DNA of 64,000 bases from Lachnospiraceae bacterium (GTDB lineage Bacteria > Bacillota > Clostridia > Lachnospirales > Lachnospiraceae): contig JAFTFE010000047.1 of NCBI GenBank assembly GCA_017449765.1, forward strand, positions 1-64,000. Reading direction: 5' to 3'. Positions 6,666-17,248 of the stretch are shown in pieces. The position numbers and the translations under genes are program-made. How positions within the stretch are numbered: the stretch's first letter is position 1; every line of letters starts with the position of its first letter. The notes under the pieces are model-generated. The model saw nothing but the letters and a program-made list of their open reading frames with translations, ran no database searches and was not told the DNA's origin.

Positions 6666-8351
6666 ATGTCAAAAAGAAATGTTGCTATCTATGCAAGAGT
6701 TTCTACTGAACATGAGGCGCAGTTATCGGCACTTGATAATCAAGTACAGTATTATGATAACATCATGGCGATGCATCCTGACTGGGTTTTGTATGATCGT
6801 TATATTGATGAAGGAATTACTGGTACTTCTACAAAGAAGAGAAAGCAGTTTATGAGAATGATAGAAGATGCTCATGATGGCTGCTTTGATTTGATAGTGA
6901 CTCGTGAAGTCTCACGATTCGCAAGAAATACAGTAGATACTTTACAAGAAACGAGAAAACTTCGTAGAATCGGAGTGGAGGTGTATTTCACCGAGGATAA
7001 CATCTGGACGCTTAATGATGATGATGGAGAACTCAGGCTTACTATTATGGCTACACTTGCTCAAAATGAAAGCAAGAAGACTTCCCTTAGAGTTAAAGCT
7101 GGACAGAAGGTATCATTTCAAAATGGAGTTCTATATGGTAATGGTAATATCTTAGGCTATGAAAGAGTAGGACATGACCTTATTATCAATCCGGAGCAAG
7201 CTGAAACAGTAAAGCTTATATATCAACTTTATCTGGATGGTATGGGAGCAAAGAGTATTCAGTATGAGCTTGAGAAAAGAAACAGAAAGACTGCAACTGG
7301 TTTATCAAACTGGAGTGCAGCTAACATTACTCATGTATTAAAAAATCCATTTTACTGTGGAATTATTGTTTATAGAAAACAATATGTTCCAGACTTCTTA
7401 GAACAGAAGAAAATTAACAACTTTGGTGATGTAGAACAAACTGTAGTAGAAGGAAAACATGAACCTATTATTTCAAAGGAAGATTTTGAAGAGGTTCAAA
7501 GACTGATTAAGGCTCGTTCTGTTGTAGATTACAACGGGAAGATAAGAGGTTTGAGACCGGTTAAGACTGTGTGGGGAAGACTTCTCAAATGCTCTTGTGG
7601 ATGCAGTACGCAGAAAGTAAAATCCCATACTACTAAATCAGGAGAGAATAAGTATTCCTATCAATGCTACGGACAAGTCAGAACAGGGACAATTAAAACC
7701 AGAATCAAAAAGGGGCTTAGCATTGAAGGTATCTGCGATGTTCCTATGATTCAACAGTGGAAATTGGAACTTATGGCAAAGATGATATTTGATTCTTTGT
7801 TTAAAGACAAAGAAAAGATACTTAACCTTGCTGATGAGTTGTTAGAATACGGTATATCTGAGGAACGTAAAACTGATTACAGTGCTGAAATCTTAAGATG
7901 TCAGAATCTTTTGAAAAAACAGAGAAGTAAACTTGATGTCTTATTGGAATTAAGGCTTAATCAGGAGATAGAACCTTCGGAGTATAAAGAAAAGCAGGAA
8001 TCCATAAGAACAGAGATAAATAAATTAGAATCTCGTATCGCTGCGCTTAATAATACATCTGAAGCAAAAGGCACAGATCCTAAAGATAAAATCGTAGCAT
8101 TACAAAAGCTGTTAAAAGAAAAAATCTCATTTAAAGATGGTGTTATTCCGGATGCTATTATTGAAGCGTTAGTCGAAGAGATAGTCATGGATAAAAACCA
8201 CTTTATATGGAAACTAAAGATAGTTAATAAGGATTTGAACTGTATAGCTCTTGATAAATCAGAGCAGGATCGTTCAGTTATTGAAACGAAAAATACTGGG
8301 TTGGTAAAAAGCAGCACAGGCAGATGTAGACAAGGCCCAGACGAAGCTTAG
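6666..8351 (+). CDS. Large serine recombinase (TnpX/Tn4451-type)
   Basis: 561 residues. The N-terminal resolvase domain has the catalytic serine S13 in YARVST and the arginine cluster R80, R84, R87 (TREVSRFARN). A recombinase domain and a zinc-ribbon region with CSCGC (about 315-320) and a later C-Y-G pair follow, then a long coiled coil, as in large serine recombinases. The enzyme excises and inserts the element through a short core without target duplication. ATG 6666 follows AGGAG. The last 14 or so codons overlap, in another frame, the TolC-like target gene, so the stop codon is supplied by target DNA. This places the element's right end near 8305-8320. Confidence 0.93.
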   Translation: MSKRNVAIYARVSTEHEAQLSALDNQVQYYDNIMAMHPDWVLYDRYIDEGITGTSTKKRKQFMRMIEDAHDGCFDLIVTREVSRFARNTVDTLQETRKLRRIGVEVYFTEDNIWTLNDDDGELRLTIMATLAQNESKKTSLRVKAGQKVSFQNGVLYGNGNILGYERVGHDLIINPEQAETVKLIYQLYLDGMGAKSIQYELEKRNRKTATGLSNWSAANITHVLKNPFYCGIIVYRKQYVPDFLEQKKINNFGDVEQTVVEGKHEPIISKEDFEEVQRLIKARSVVDYNGKIRGLRPVKTVWGRLLKCSCGCSTQKVKSHTTKSGENKYSYQCYGQVRTGTIKTRIKKGLSIEGICDVPMIQQWKLELMAKMIFDSLFKDKEKILNLADELLEYGISEERKTDYSAEILRCQNLLKKQRSKLDVLLELRLNQEIEPSEYKEKQESIRTEINKLESRIAALNNTSEAKGTDPKDKIVALQKLLKEKISFKDGVIPDAIIEALVEEIVMDKNHFIWKLKIVNKDLNCIALDKSEQDRSVIETKNTGLVKSSTGRCRQGPDEA

Positions 8352-9978
8352 CGATATCGATACAAAGCTTTCGTCCACTCAGATAAAGTATGAAAATGCC
8401 AAGCTGAAGCTTAGCAATGCTATCGGTCTTGACGTAACAAGCGGATATACCTTTGAGAATCCTTTTGTAAGTGCGGAGCTTAGCAGAAATGCGCTTCCTT
8501 TCCTTGAGGATTATGCTATAGCGAGAGACCAGACTCTTTATGAAGCAACAAATGATGAGAATCTTTCCATGCTTTCACTCAGGACAAATTATAGCCTTAT
8601 GTCTACTTATTATGGTTCCAAGGTCAATACCATATCGGGCTATATTACCAAGGTTATAAACGGAGGAAACCTTGATAAGCGTGCATTTAAAAAGGATTAT
8701 GATGCTTTTTTGAAAAATATTGATAAACCATGGACAGGATACTACAAGGTATGGTTTATAAAATTTCCAAAGGAGTGGTTGAAGGGATCTTTGGATGGTA
8801 TTCGATACATAGAGGATGATCCGTATGTTTTATATCAGGATGCCATAGATTATGAGAGTGCAAGAAAGGAAAAGGAAAATACCAGGCTTGACCTGATTGC
8901 AACCGTCGACGACGGTTATGAAAACTATGCTGAAAGCAGAAAAGCATATCTTACTGCGGTTGATGAGCTTCAAAAGGCTGAAGAGGCGATGATTCTCGGT
9001 GATGTACAGTTCTTACTCGGACAGATAACCGAAGATGAGTATACAGACCTTGAAAACGCGTTAAATTCTGCCATAACCGGTGAAGCAGAGGCTTTGGCTG
9101 CATATAGTGAAACTACATATACCTTTGACCGTGATACCTGCGGAGGGGTTTCAGCGTTTTTTGCATCACAAAATGTAGATATGACAGCTGATGAAAGAAG
9201 CTCAGGACTTGGCTCAAGTGCTGGCGGAAAAACTGCTGATGATGTATTGCAGACACTTGTTCCGGTGTATGAGACGGGAGCAACTTATTCTATAGATTAT
9301 CTGGCTGATGAGCTTATGTTTGAGCTTAGGATAGATATACCGTCGGGCTTTTCGGTTACGAATGTCAATTATTACGAGCTTTGGTGTGATGGGATTCAGG
9401 TGGGACCAAGAACAGGCATCACTTCATCTTTAAAACAGATGGTTCTTGCAACGAGTGACATTGAAACCTGTGAGATATACTTTTACAGTGAGGCAAGCGG
9501 TACGTCAAGTTATATAACCAAGAGCTCGATTGATCCTTCTGTTACGAGAGGAAATCTCGAGTTCATAAAGGATTACAATACATTTACCGCAGAGGGTATG
9601 GTTATAGGAAGCTATGACGTAAAGAACAGTACCAAGACAGGAACACTTGAGATAGACATAAAGCTTAATGACAGCTATGGTGTCGGAAGATTTGCTGTTA
9701 AAGCCGGAAATGTATATAAGCAAAAGGCAGATGATTTAAGTGATGAACAAACAGGAACACTTTATCTTAAGGAGAGTACCGTAGGACAGTATTCCAATAT
9801 ATCGGATACCTACAGCTATCTTGATGCGGTAAGCGGAGATCTTGAGGAGCTTACTATAGAGTTTACTGACGAAGAGGGCAATAAGCTTTTTGAAGCAATC
9901 TTTGAAACGTCAGACCAAAGCATAGTTGTACCGAGAGACCAGTTGGATTATATCAATAATTATCAGTCAAGTAACTGA
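8308..9978 (+). pseudogene. TolC-like secreted/envelope protein, 5' end cut off by element insertion
   Basis: An open frame starts at 8308, right at the recombinase end, and encodes about 556 residues. The first ATG, at 8569, lacks a ribosome site and lies within a conserved helix. Early residues (AQADVDKAQTKLSDIDTKL and KYENAKLKLSNAIGLD) have the heptad pattern and NA-GL signature of TolC/outer-membrane-efflux-type coiled coils. A second such pair occurs at about residues 190-250 (LDLIATVDDGYENYAESRKA), followed by a beta-rich C-terminal part. The gene would be exported, but the signal peptide must lie beyond the element. Two large anchored proteins follow on the same strand after short gaps. 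If the recombinase excises the element, the gene could be restored. TolC-like assignment is moderate. Confidence 0.6.
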
Positions 9979-10026
9979 TTAATCGAATAAAATGTGAATA
10001 GGACTTTTATAAAAAGGAGCTATTGG

Positions 10027-12909
10027 ATGAAGAAGAAAGCATCTGTAAGAAAAACTGCATATAAGTATATAAGTCTGATACTATGCGGTACTCTTATAGG
10101 TGGACTTTGCCTAACGAAGGCTTCTTTATCAAAGGAAAAGGAACCCATTGATGAAAGCTCTTCGGCTATGGCGGGAACATATGTAAATTACAGCATGAAG
10201 GATCTTGAAAAGGGCACTATGACACAGGAGGAGTACGAAGCTCTTGTAGATAAGGAATATAAAGAATCGGGCGGCATGGTCAGATTCGGAAGCTATACAA
10301 AACGTTATAATGTCAACAAGACTACGCTTTTTATAGGAACCTACCTGATAGAGTTTAATGCTTTAAATGAGACATATTTCAGGCTTGCCAACATCTCAAA
10401 GACACAGCACAAGCAAAACATAGAATATTATAAGTCCGAGCTTATGGATGCAAGTAATAAGGATAGTTCGGATGATGTGTGGGTTGAGCTTACCGGTGCT
10501 AATCTTTCAACTCTTACCGGAGGAGAAAGCATAAATGAAGGCGCTTTGGATAATTACTGGATTAGCTGTGTGATAACCGAAGACGGCGCTTATGATCCTA
10601 AGACCGGAGAACCAAAGGATTTGACCGGGGATGATTTATACGACCTTATGAACCTTCCGGAGCTTGTCCCTCTAAAGACAAAATATGATGCTATAGAAGA
10701 AAAGGCGGGTCGTACCGAGGATGAATCAGCCCACAATTATTATACACGTAATATACTGATATCTAAGGATGAGGACGCAGCAGCAGGTGATGCGGATATA
10801 TTCGAGCTTTATGACAATCACGGAAGAAATGATATAACAAACCGTGCGGATATTGAGATAAATGCCCTAAAGGCGTTTTATACCATATATAGCGGCGAAG
10901 AGGATGAGATAACGGCAGAAAAGGCATCTGCCATCCTTGATATCTATGCGAGAGAGGATGCAAGGAGACGAGTCGAGATATATGAATTCCTTGCAATTGA
11001 AAATGATGGAAATAATGCAGCTCTTTCGCAGATAGAAAATATGATAAGCGATAAGGAAATAAACGACGGTTCATTTACCGCAGATGAAGAATATATAGCT
11101 GCTATAGATGAAAGTATTCAAAATTGTAAGGAAAGCTATTCACTCTATGTGTCGATGCTTCCTACAAGGGGAACTACCGTATTATCCGAATATCGTTTCT
11201 TGTGGAGCAATAAGCTTCTTGACAGTGCATATAACGGAAGCCTTGATGAAGACGGAGATAAATCACTTCAATACATCCTGGCAATTAATCATATCGGTGC
11301 AGGTGAGATAAAGGATGCGGAATTTGAGACGGCTGTTTTACAGACACTTCTTTTACCTGAAGGGATAAAAAGATATGAGGATAAGGTTTTAACAGAGGTT
11401 ACAAAGGATTATACGGCTGCGCTTGTTGAAGGAAGAAGCGAGGACGAAAAAAATGCTATTGTGATGGACCAGTATAATGGTGCGGTGATACAGATGCAGG
11501 AGCTTGAATTCCTTGTAAAATCCACGTGCGACCGTCTTGACAAAGCAGATGCTGTAAATCTTGTACAGGAACAGATAGAGCTTGCCACACTTTGGAAGAC
11601 ACTCGTATTCGATGACCCTTATGGTCCTCTTGCGGATTATTGTATAGACCAGTACATAGACTGGCTGTATAAGCTATATCAGGAGATAACGGAAGGTGAT
11701 TCCGACAGTGATATATCCGGCGATATACCTGATCTTGAAGAGGCAAAGGAGCGTGCCGAAGAGGAGGGGGATCTTGAAACCTTAAGAAAGATTGAAATCC
11801 TTGAGGGCGAATATGATGCTAATTATGGTGATAATGATGATGACGGTGATGGAACAGGAGGCTCCGTAGGACCGGGAGTGTTTAAGGATGCCGTAAAAAA
11901 TATGACTCCGGAGGATTTGATAAACTCACTCGGAAATCACTTAAATGATGATCTTGATAAGAAAAATTACAGCATATATGATGCTGTTATAAGAGGAGCT
12001 GCCGATGCGGGCTTTGATACAAATGATATAACACCTTCCGGCGGTAACGGTACAGGCGGAAACGGTGGTCCGGGTGAAAACGGTGGTCCGGGCGGAAACG
12101 GTGAAGGTGATGATGGTTCAGGCGGAACAGGAATTGGCGGTGGCGACCCTGCTTCGGACGGTTCAGATAGAAAAAACAGACGAGATAATGAAAATTATGC
12201 AAAAAATTACAATAATGATGACGGCACAGGAGATGATGCCTCATCTAAAAAGCCTTGGAGCGATATATCAGCATTTGAGTCTGATTTAAAAAACAATAAC
12301 AATATAAACGAGGCTGATTTTACCAATTCCGAGATAGATGCGATACTTGAAGAGCTTTACGGTGCGAGCTTCGGCGAGCTTGATCCCGATCTTCAGGCGG
12401 CGGTTGTGGTAGCACTTAACAGATACGGTAAGATGCACAATGCCCTGAACTGCCTTGAGTATGCAAGAACACTTCTCAATACTATCATGGGAAAGAAAAA
12501 CCCACTTGTATATGCACAGTATGAGGGTGATCATACGGCAGAGTATATAAGTCTTGGAGCTGTGGATTACAGTAGACAGTATACGGATTTTAGATATGTA
12601 TTTATAGACGGAGTTGATACCGTATCAAGGATTAGCGGTACGGCATCATATTCATTTGTCGGAAACAGAGTTACCAAATCGGATGGAGAGACAGAGGATC
12701 TGGTAAGTAAGATAGGATATCAGACAGATGATTATATCAAAAACGGAGCAAGCTTCGCATATATCAATGAAACAGATGCCATGAAGTATCTTGTTGAAAG
12801 CGGAGAGTATATAGTTGATACCGATTGGGCTGTACTTGTTACTGCTAAGATGGAGGTAGAGGTATCAAGGATTATAGAAAAGCTCACAGAGGCGGCAGCA
12901 GCAAGATAG
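10027..12909 (+). CDS. Large membrane-anchored extracytoplasmic protein A with Gly-rich linker
   Basis: About 960 residues from ATG 10027, seven bases after AAAAGGAG; an in-frame GTG 33 bases upstream has no ribosome site. A basic N-terminus and one hydrophobic segment (12-30) look like an uncleaved anchor or signal peptide. The bulk is acidic and helical, then comes a Gly/Asn/Thr-rich disordered linker at about 665-740, then a C-terminal globular domain of about 220 residues. It is a clear paralogue of the next gene: both share FIG-YLI near residue 90, LP-LVP-K near 200, an AR-EIY-LA helix near 320 and the DT-SR-SG-ASY stretch after the linker. I do not recognise a family. Context suggests a cell-envelope partner of the TolC-like protein and the injection system. 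Confidence 0.75.
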   Translation: MKKKASVRKTAYKYISLILCGTLIGGLCLTKASLSKEKEPIDESSSAMAGTYVNYSMKDLEKGTMTQEEYEALVDKEYKESGGMVRFGSYTKRYNVNKTTLFIGTYLIEFNALNETYFRLANISKTQHKQNIEYYKSELMDASNKDSSDDVWVELTGANLSTLTGGESINEGALDNYWISCVITEDGAYDPKTGEPKDLTGDDLYDLMNLPELVPLKTKYDAIEEKAGRTEDESAHNYYTRNILISKDEDAAAGDADIFELYDNHGRNDITNRADIEINALKAFYTIYSGEEDEITAEKASAILDIYAREDARRRVEIYEFLAIENDGNNAALSQIENMISDKEINDGSFTADEEYIAAIDESIQNCKESYSLYVSMLPTRGTTVLSEYRFLWSNKLLDSAYNGSLDEDGDKSLQYILAINHIGAGEIKDAEFETAVLQTLLLPEGIKRYEDKVLTEVTKDYTAALVEGRSEDEKNAIVMDQYNGAVIQMQELEFLVKSTCDRLDKADAVNLVQEQIELATLWKTLVFDDPYGPLADYCIDQYIDWLYKLYQEITEGDSDSDISGDIPDLEEAKERAEEEGDLETLRKIEILEGEYDANYGDNDDDGDGTGGSVGPGVFKDAVKNMTPEDLINSLGNHLNDDLDKKNYSIYDAVIRGAADAGFDTNDITPSGGNGTGGNGGPGENGGPGGNGEGDDGSGGTGIGGGDPASDGSDRKNRRDNENYAKNYNNDDGTGDDASSKKPWSDISAFESDLKNNNNINEADFTNSEIDAILEELYGASFGELDPDLQAAVVVALNRYGKMHNALNCLEYARTLLNTIMGKKNPLVYAQYEGDHTAEYISLGAVDYSRQYTDFRYVFIDGVDTVSRISGTASYSFVGNRVTKSDGETEDLVSKIGYQTDDYIKNGASFAYINETDAMKYLVESGEYIVDTDWAVLVTAKMEVEVSRIIEKLTEAAAAR

Positions 12910-12949
12910 ATTTAGCAGCAAAGAAGGATTAGAAGACGGAAGTGATTAT

Positions 12950-15900
12950 ATGGTTAAGAAAAGACTTAAAAACGGAAAAATCAAAATAGAAAAGCAAACC
13001 GGGCTTAAGGCGGCAATTAAAAAGCTTAAAATCAATAAAAAAATTGCCTGCCTTTTGGTGTCGGCTATCGTACTTTCACTTCTTGTCTCCGAAGATCCGA
13101 GAAGAGATAAAAATAATGAGTCGGGTAAGGGTACCGTACATGCGGCAGAGTCAGAGGTGGATGCACTTGACAGCCTTCCTGGGATGAAGCTTTCGGCGAT
13201 AGATGATTCAATTCTTCAGGACGGTATGCTTTTTATCGGTTCATATCTTATATATGATAAGTATCTCAATGATTCAATATATAATCTGGCACTTGACAGT
13301 ATGACCAGATATAATCAGCCGATTATGTATTATAAATCCCCTATGGCAGGCGGAGACTGGCTTGATTTATCGACAGCAGTCGGCTTAACTGACTTAAGAG
13401 GCGTAACCGGCGATTATGTCAAAAAGTCAGATATCGGTGATTATAAGGTGTGTGCGATAGTGGATGCAAACGGTAATATGTATACCGTTGATGCAGGCGG
13501 AATTACTCCGGGCAATATCTATGATATACAGGATCCGTATACTGTTATGGATCTTCCGGATATGGTTCCCGTAAAGCTTTTATATGGCGGCATCGCTTCT
13601 GATGTCGAAATAAAATGGTCAGGTAATATATCCGACACACTTACCAATACCGAAGGACGAATCAACCAGGTGTATGAAAAGATATGGACTGCTCGTCTTT
13701 TGGATAAACCGCTTTCGGGTGATGTTGAAGGTCAGGGTGCCGTGGGAGTTCTTGGAAGCAGTGGTAATGAAACTACGGATATGCTTGATGCGGCTATTAT
13801 AGACTTAAATGATGTATATACCTATTACAGCGGACAGGGTAATGTTCAATATATGAAGACTGTGGCGGAGGCTATGGGACAGGCGGATGCGGAGCGCAGG
13901 GCCGAGGTATATTATATGCTTGCCTTTGATGGAGCCGGAACGACTTACAGTTATATAGTAAACAGGCAGTATGATAAGCTTTTGACCAAGGAAGAATGGG
14001 CAGAGCGCTATATGATAGCCAATTGGGGCGAAAACTGGCGTTATAATGAAAAGTGGTCTGCGGCAATTGATGCCACGCTGGAAAAATGTCGTAGATGGAG
14101 TACATGGTCCAGTGTAGATTATGGCAGGATGAATAGGGAATTGGTAACTACATATCAGTCAATGTATGGGGATCTTACAGATGGAGAGATTAGCGCGTTA
14201 AACTCCAGCAGTAGTGACGGAACTTATGGTAACGAAATTTATGGTGACAGAAGCGGTAATTTGAACAAAACGATACAGAAGAGTCTTATAGATACATACG
14301 AAATATCAGGGGGAGTTCCGGAATATCTTAAATTATGCAGTTTTACTAATAAGATAGATGGTAATTATTATTTTTCCATAGCGTATCTTGCTTATGATTA
14401 CGGTTGGGCAGTATCCCAGGCGGGAGACCGTCTTGCAGATGTAAGATACTGGGCAGACCGGGGCAATTATCAGATGGCATATAATAATTATATATCCCTA
14501 ATGCAAAGAACCGGAACTACAAGAGAAGGAGGCAGAGATTATACCTCAGATGGATATGTGGTTCCTAATTCAGGAAGATTAAATGCTCTTTTGCAAAGAC
14601 TTGAAACAGGAGCCGAATTATCGACGGAATTAAAGAAGAACTATTCGATGGATTCAGATTATGCCGAGGCGCTAAAGGAGTCCATATCAAGCTGTGAACA
14701 AAGCTACTACAGATATGCAAATACCCTGCTTGAAAATGATAGTACACTTCTTGGTAAGACAAGATATGAAACTATGAGGTATCTTATAAATAATGCTGCT
14801 TCGCAAAGTGCTGACAGTGTGTCGGCAGATTATAATCAGATGGTTGTTAATTATACAAGCCTTACAAATATATCGGATGATGTAATTGCAGAAAAGCAAA
14901 ATGAACTTACCATGATTAATAACACTCTATTGCCACAGGCAGAGCAAAATTATATAACCGGTATATCCGCTCTTCCAAATGATTTATATAATGATGCTGT
15001 TGCAAACGGTCAGTCGGAAGAGCTGCAGCAGGGATATCTGATGGAGCAAAAGGCGGCACTTGACGGAACACTTGCCGAGCTTGAGTTCTTGGTTTTGGCA
15101 AGGATAAAGAGAATTGATATAAATGACAGAATTCCATATATAGACAGCCTACTTGTTACTGCCGAGTCTTACAGGGTAAACGTAAGAACGAGTGCATTTT
15201 CAGTAAAGGCAAATGATTCTATAGATGAATATATAGAGTGGTTAAATGATCAGAAAACAAAGTGTCTTAACGGCAGTACGGGCAATCTTGAGTTAGATGC
15301 GCTTGAAAGCCAGAGGGCAGCCTTTGAAATTGCATATATGGATGCACTTGACGATAATGACCTCGATGCGGCAGAAAGCTACAAGGCAGCACTTGATGAT
15401 ATCACGGCCAAGATAGCAGCTATTCAGGATAGTGCACTTGACAGCTTTATGAACGGAGATGTCGTAGGTGCTTCGGATGCGGCAAATATGCTTGCGGGCA
15501 CGCCTATGGCATTGATAGAGGATATAAGAAAGAAGGCAGCAGAGGATATAGAAGACGGAGATCTTACCAATATGGATACATATCTGAGTGCGTTAGGTGA
15601 CTTGGGTGGTACGGATGCACTTGAGTTCTTAGATCCTTTACTTGCTGATGCGGGTGCATCGACCGAGATTATGAATAAGCTTAAAGATGCAAAGGAAAAG
15701 GCATACGGCAGTGCCTTTAATGCTGATAATGACGGTACGGGCGGAACCGGAAACGGTACGGGCATAGACATAGGTGACGGAACCGGAACAGGTCCCGGTG
15801 GTACAGGCGGAGACGGTACAGGTGGAAACGGTCCCGGTGGCACAGGCGGTCCGGGCGGAGATGGCACAGGTGGTGACGGTACAGGCGGAAACGGTGATGA

Positions 15901-16546
15901 TTCAAACGGAACCGGTATAGATACCACCGGCTATGGTGACAAGGATGACAGAAAGTATGATCCTTATAATAATGCGATATATGATGTATATAAAAAGGAT
16001 TTTGATGATTTAAATGACAGTGATAAGGCTTCGTCGCTTACGGCTATAGCAAGATATTCCTATGAAAACGGAGATCCGACAGGTAAACAGCTTGCCATGC
16101 TTTTACTTAATCAGCTTTTAGAGGAAGGTAATCCTTTCATATATCAAAAATATATGGGCGATGCTACCATGAATTATATCAATATGGCGGCGATAGACAG
16201 ATGCCGGGCATACACCGGATACAGATATGTATATAAGGACGGAACGGATACCATAAGTCAGGTGAGCGGTTCGGCAAGCTATATATTCTCAGTCGGTAGC
16301 CGTACAGTTCAAAAGTCTGACGGAAAATATGAGAGTCTTACCGGTGCTGTGGTAAGTCAGACGGATGTTACGATTGATAAGTATGAATTAAAGACATATT
16401 CTTATTTTGTTAAAGAGGACAGTGAGCGTTATATCGATGTAAGCTGCTACTATATACCTGATGTAATCTATGCGGTTTTGATACCACAGGATGTGGATGA
16501 AAGAGTGGAAGAGCTTCTTGGAGCGCTTGGAGCAGAATTAAATTAA
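12950..16546 (+). CDS. Large membrane-anchored extracytoplasmic protein B with Gly-rich linker
   Basis: 1198 residues. A strongly basic 30-residue N-terminus precedes one membrane segment (31-47) and a VHAA sequence near residue 66 that could be a cleavage site. The body is long and helical, with coiled-coil stretches around 620-760. The linker at about 929-993 is built of GTGG/GPGG-type repeats. The C-terminal domain (995-1198) matches that of the preceding protein (YQKYMGD, DTISQVSGSASY, QKSDG). It lies 40 bases after that gene, so they form one unit and probably arose by tandem duplication. The long envelope-facing, linker-tethered build suggests a scaffold or docking role. No enzyme motif seen. 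The Gly-rich linker has the strongest G/C content in the neighbourhood. Confidence 0.75.
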   Translation: MVKKRLKNGKIKIEKQTGLKAAIKKLKINKKIACLLVSAIVLSLLVSEDPRRDKNNESGKGTVHAAESEVDALDSLPGMKLSAIDDSILQDGMLFIGSYLIYDKYLNDSIYNLALDSMTRYNQPIMYYKSPMAGGDWLDLSTAVGLTDLRGVTGDYVKKSDIGDYKVCAIVDANGNMYTVDAGGITPGNIYDIQDPYTVMDLPDMVPVKLLYGGIASDVEIKWSGNISDTLTNTEGRINQVYEKIWTARLLDKPLSGDVEGQGAVGVLGSSGNETTDMLDAAIIDLNDVYTYYSGQGNVQYMKTVAEAMGQADAERRAEVYYMLAFDGAGTTYSYIVNRQYDKLLTKEEWAERYMIANWGENWRYNEKWSAAIDATLEKCRRWSTWSSVDYGRMNRELVTTYQSMYGDLTDGEISALNSSSSDGTYGNEIYGDRSGNLNKTIQKSLIDTYEISGGVPEYLKLCSFTNKIDGNYYFSIAYLAYDYGWAVSQAGDRLADVRYWADRGNYQMAYNNYISLMQRTGTTREGGRDYTSDGYVVPNSGRLNALLQRLETGAELSTELKKNYSMDSDYAEALKESISSCEQSYYRYANTLLENDSTLLGKTRYETMRYLINNAASQSADSVSADYNQMVVNYTSLTNISDDVIAEKQNELTMINNTLLPQAEQNYITGISALPNDLYNDAVANGQSEELQQGYLMEQKAALDGTLAELEFLVLARIKRIDINDRIPYIDSLLVTAESYRVNVRTSAFSVKANDSIDEYIEWLNDQKTKCLNGSTGNLELDALESQRAAFEIAYMDALDDNDLDAAESYKAALDDITAKIAAIQDSALDSFMNGDVVGASDAANMLAGTPMALIEDIRKKAAEDIEDGDLTNMDTYLSALGDLGGTDALEFLDPLLADAGASTEIMNKLKDAKEKAYGSAFNADNDGTGGTGNGTGIDIGDGTGTGPGGTGGDGTGGNGPGGTGGPGGDGTGGDGTGGNGDDSNGTGIDTTGYGDKDDRKYDPYNNAIYDVYKKDFDDLNDSDKASSLTAIARYSYENGDPTGKQLAMLLLNQLLEEGNPFIYQKYMGDATMNYINMAAIDRCRAYTGYRYVYKDGTDTISQVSGSASYIFSVGSRTVQKSDGKYESLTGAVVSQTDVTIDKYELKTYSYFVKEDSERYIDVSCYYIPDVIYAVLIPQDVDERVEELLGALGAELN

Positions 16547-16560
16547 AAAAATATTAATTA

Positions 16561-16593
16561 GTGACTGTTTCGTGACTGTTTGTGTTATAGAAT
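16561..16593 (+). promoter_or_regulatory. CIS operon promoter with 11-bp-spaced direct repeats
   Basis: GTGACTG (16561-16567) and GTGACTG (16572-16578) are separated by four bases, then nine bases lead to TAGAAT (16588-16593), a good -10 box; TATAGA two bases earlier is an alternative. There is no standard -35 box. The first CIS start codon is about 55 bases downstream. The same geometry occurs at 29520, 49117, 53125 and 57715. Heptamer pairs one helical turn apart, 8 bp or so from the -10, are the known target layout of SARP-type winged-helix activators. Confidence 0.65.
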
Positions 16594-16648
16594 GTACTTA
16601 CAAAATATGACAAATTAAGAAACATAACAAAAGTAGAAAGGAAAACGT

Positions 16649-17245
16649 ATGGCGGATTATTCAATTATAGCGGATGTCAGTGCATATATAGTTAAGACAC
16701 TTCGTAAGAAGATGTGTCCGGAGCCTATACCTTCTCCGAATAACATCGAGATATCTTCTCCATCCTCACAGGATGTTGACTACATACTTGGTCTTTATCT
16801 GTATGATATAAAGGAAGAAAACGACGTAACAAGACCTCCTCAGATTCAGAGAGGAAGAGTTCAGTTAACAGTACCTCCAAAACCGTATAGCTTATACTAT
16901 ATGGTGTTTATAAACGGATCCTCCCAGATGGGACTAAAGGCTCCTGATATACAAAAAATCATCGGAAGGGTTGCACAGATTATAAATGATAACAATTCAG
17001 TGCTTCCCAGCGAACTGCAATCATGGCTGGACGCAGATGAACCTCCAATTGTACTGTCTCAGGCGAAGATAAGTCTGGAGGAAAAGGTAAGGGTGTGGAG
17101 TGCTATCAATAAGCCTTATCAAATCAGTTTGTTTTATAAGGCTGCACCTGTATTCCTGTCCAGTGAGGTTGTAATCAATACACCAAGAGTAACGGAGGCA
17201 GAGTTTGGTGTAAGCATAACCGGCAGAGAAGGGAGGGGACAGTAA
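16649..17245 (+). CDS. DUF4255 protein (Pvc16/Afp16-like tail terminator cap)
   Basis: 198 residues, normal for the family. The N-terminal DYSIIADVSAYIVKTLR and the C-terminal RVWSAINKPYQISLFYKAAP are hallmarks of DUF4255 proteins. In Afp and PVC particles this protein caps the tube and sheath at the distal end and fixes particle length. It follows AGAAAGG and is the first CIS gene after the promoter at 16561. It ends three bases before the next start, so the two are coupled. In Afp the cap gene comes last, here first, a common variation in CIS clusters. Confidence 0.87.
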   Translation: MADYSIIADVSAYIVKTLRKKMCPEPIPSPNNIEISSPSSQDVDYILGLYLYDIKEENDVTRPPQIQRGRVQLTVPPKPYSLYYMVFINGSSQMGLKAPDIQKIIGRVAQIINDNNSVLPSELQSWLDADEPPIVLSQAKISLEEKVRVWSAINKPYQISLFYKAAPVFLSSEVVINTPRVTEAEFGVSITGREGRGQ

Positions 17246-17248
17246 AGC

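Noticed and set aside
11987..12244. His/Leu-rich minus-strand frame
   Set aside because: Shadow of the Gly/Asn-rich linker of protein A.
15424..15927. Minus-strand frame rich in Pro/Val opposite the Gly-rich linker
   Set aside because: It is the mirror of the GTGG repeats of the anchored protein; no ribosome site and no plausible fold.
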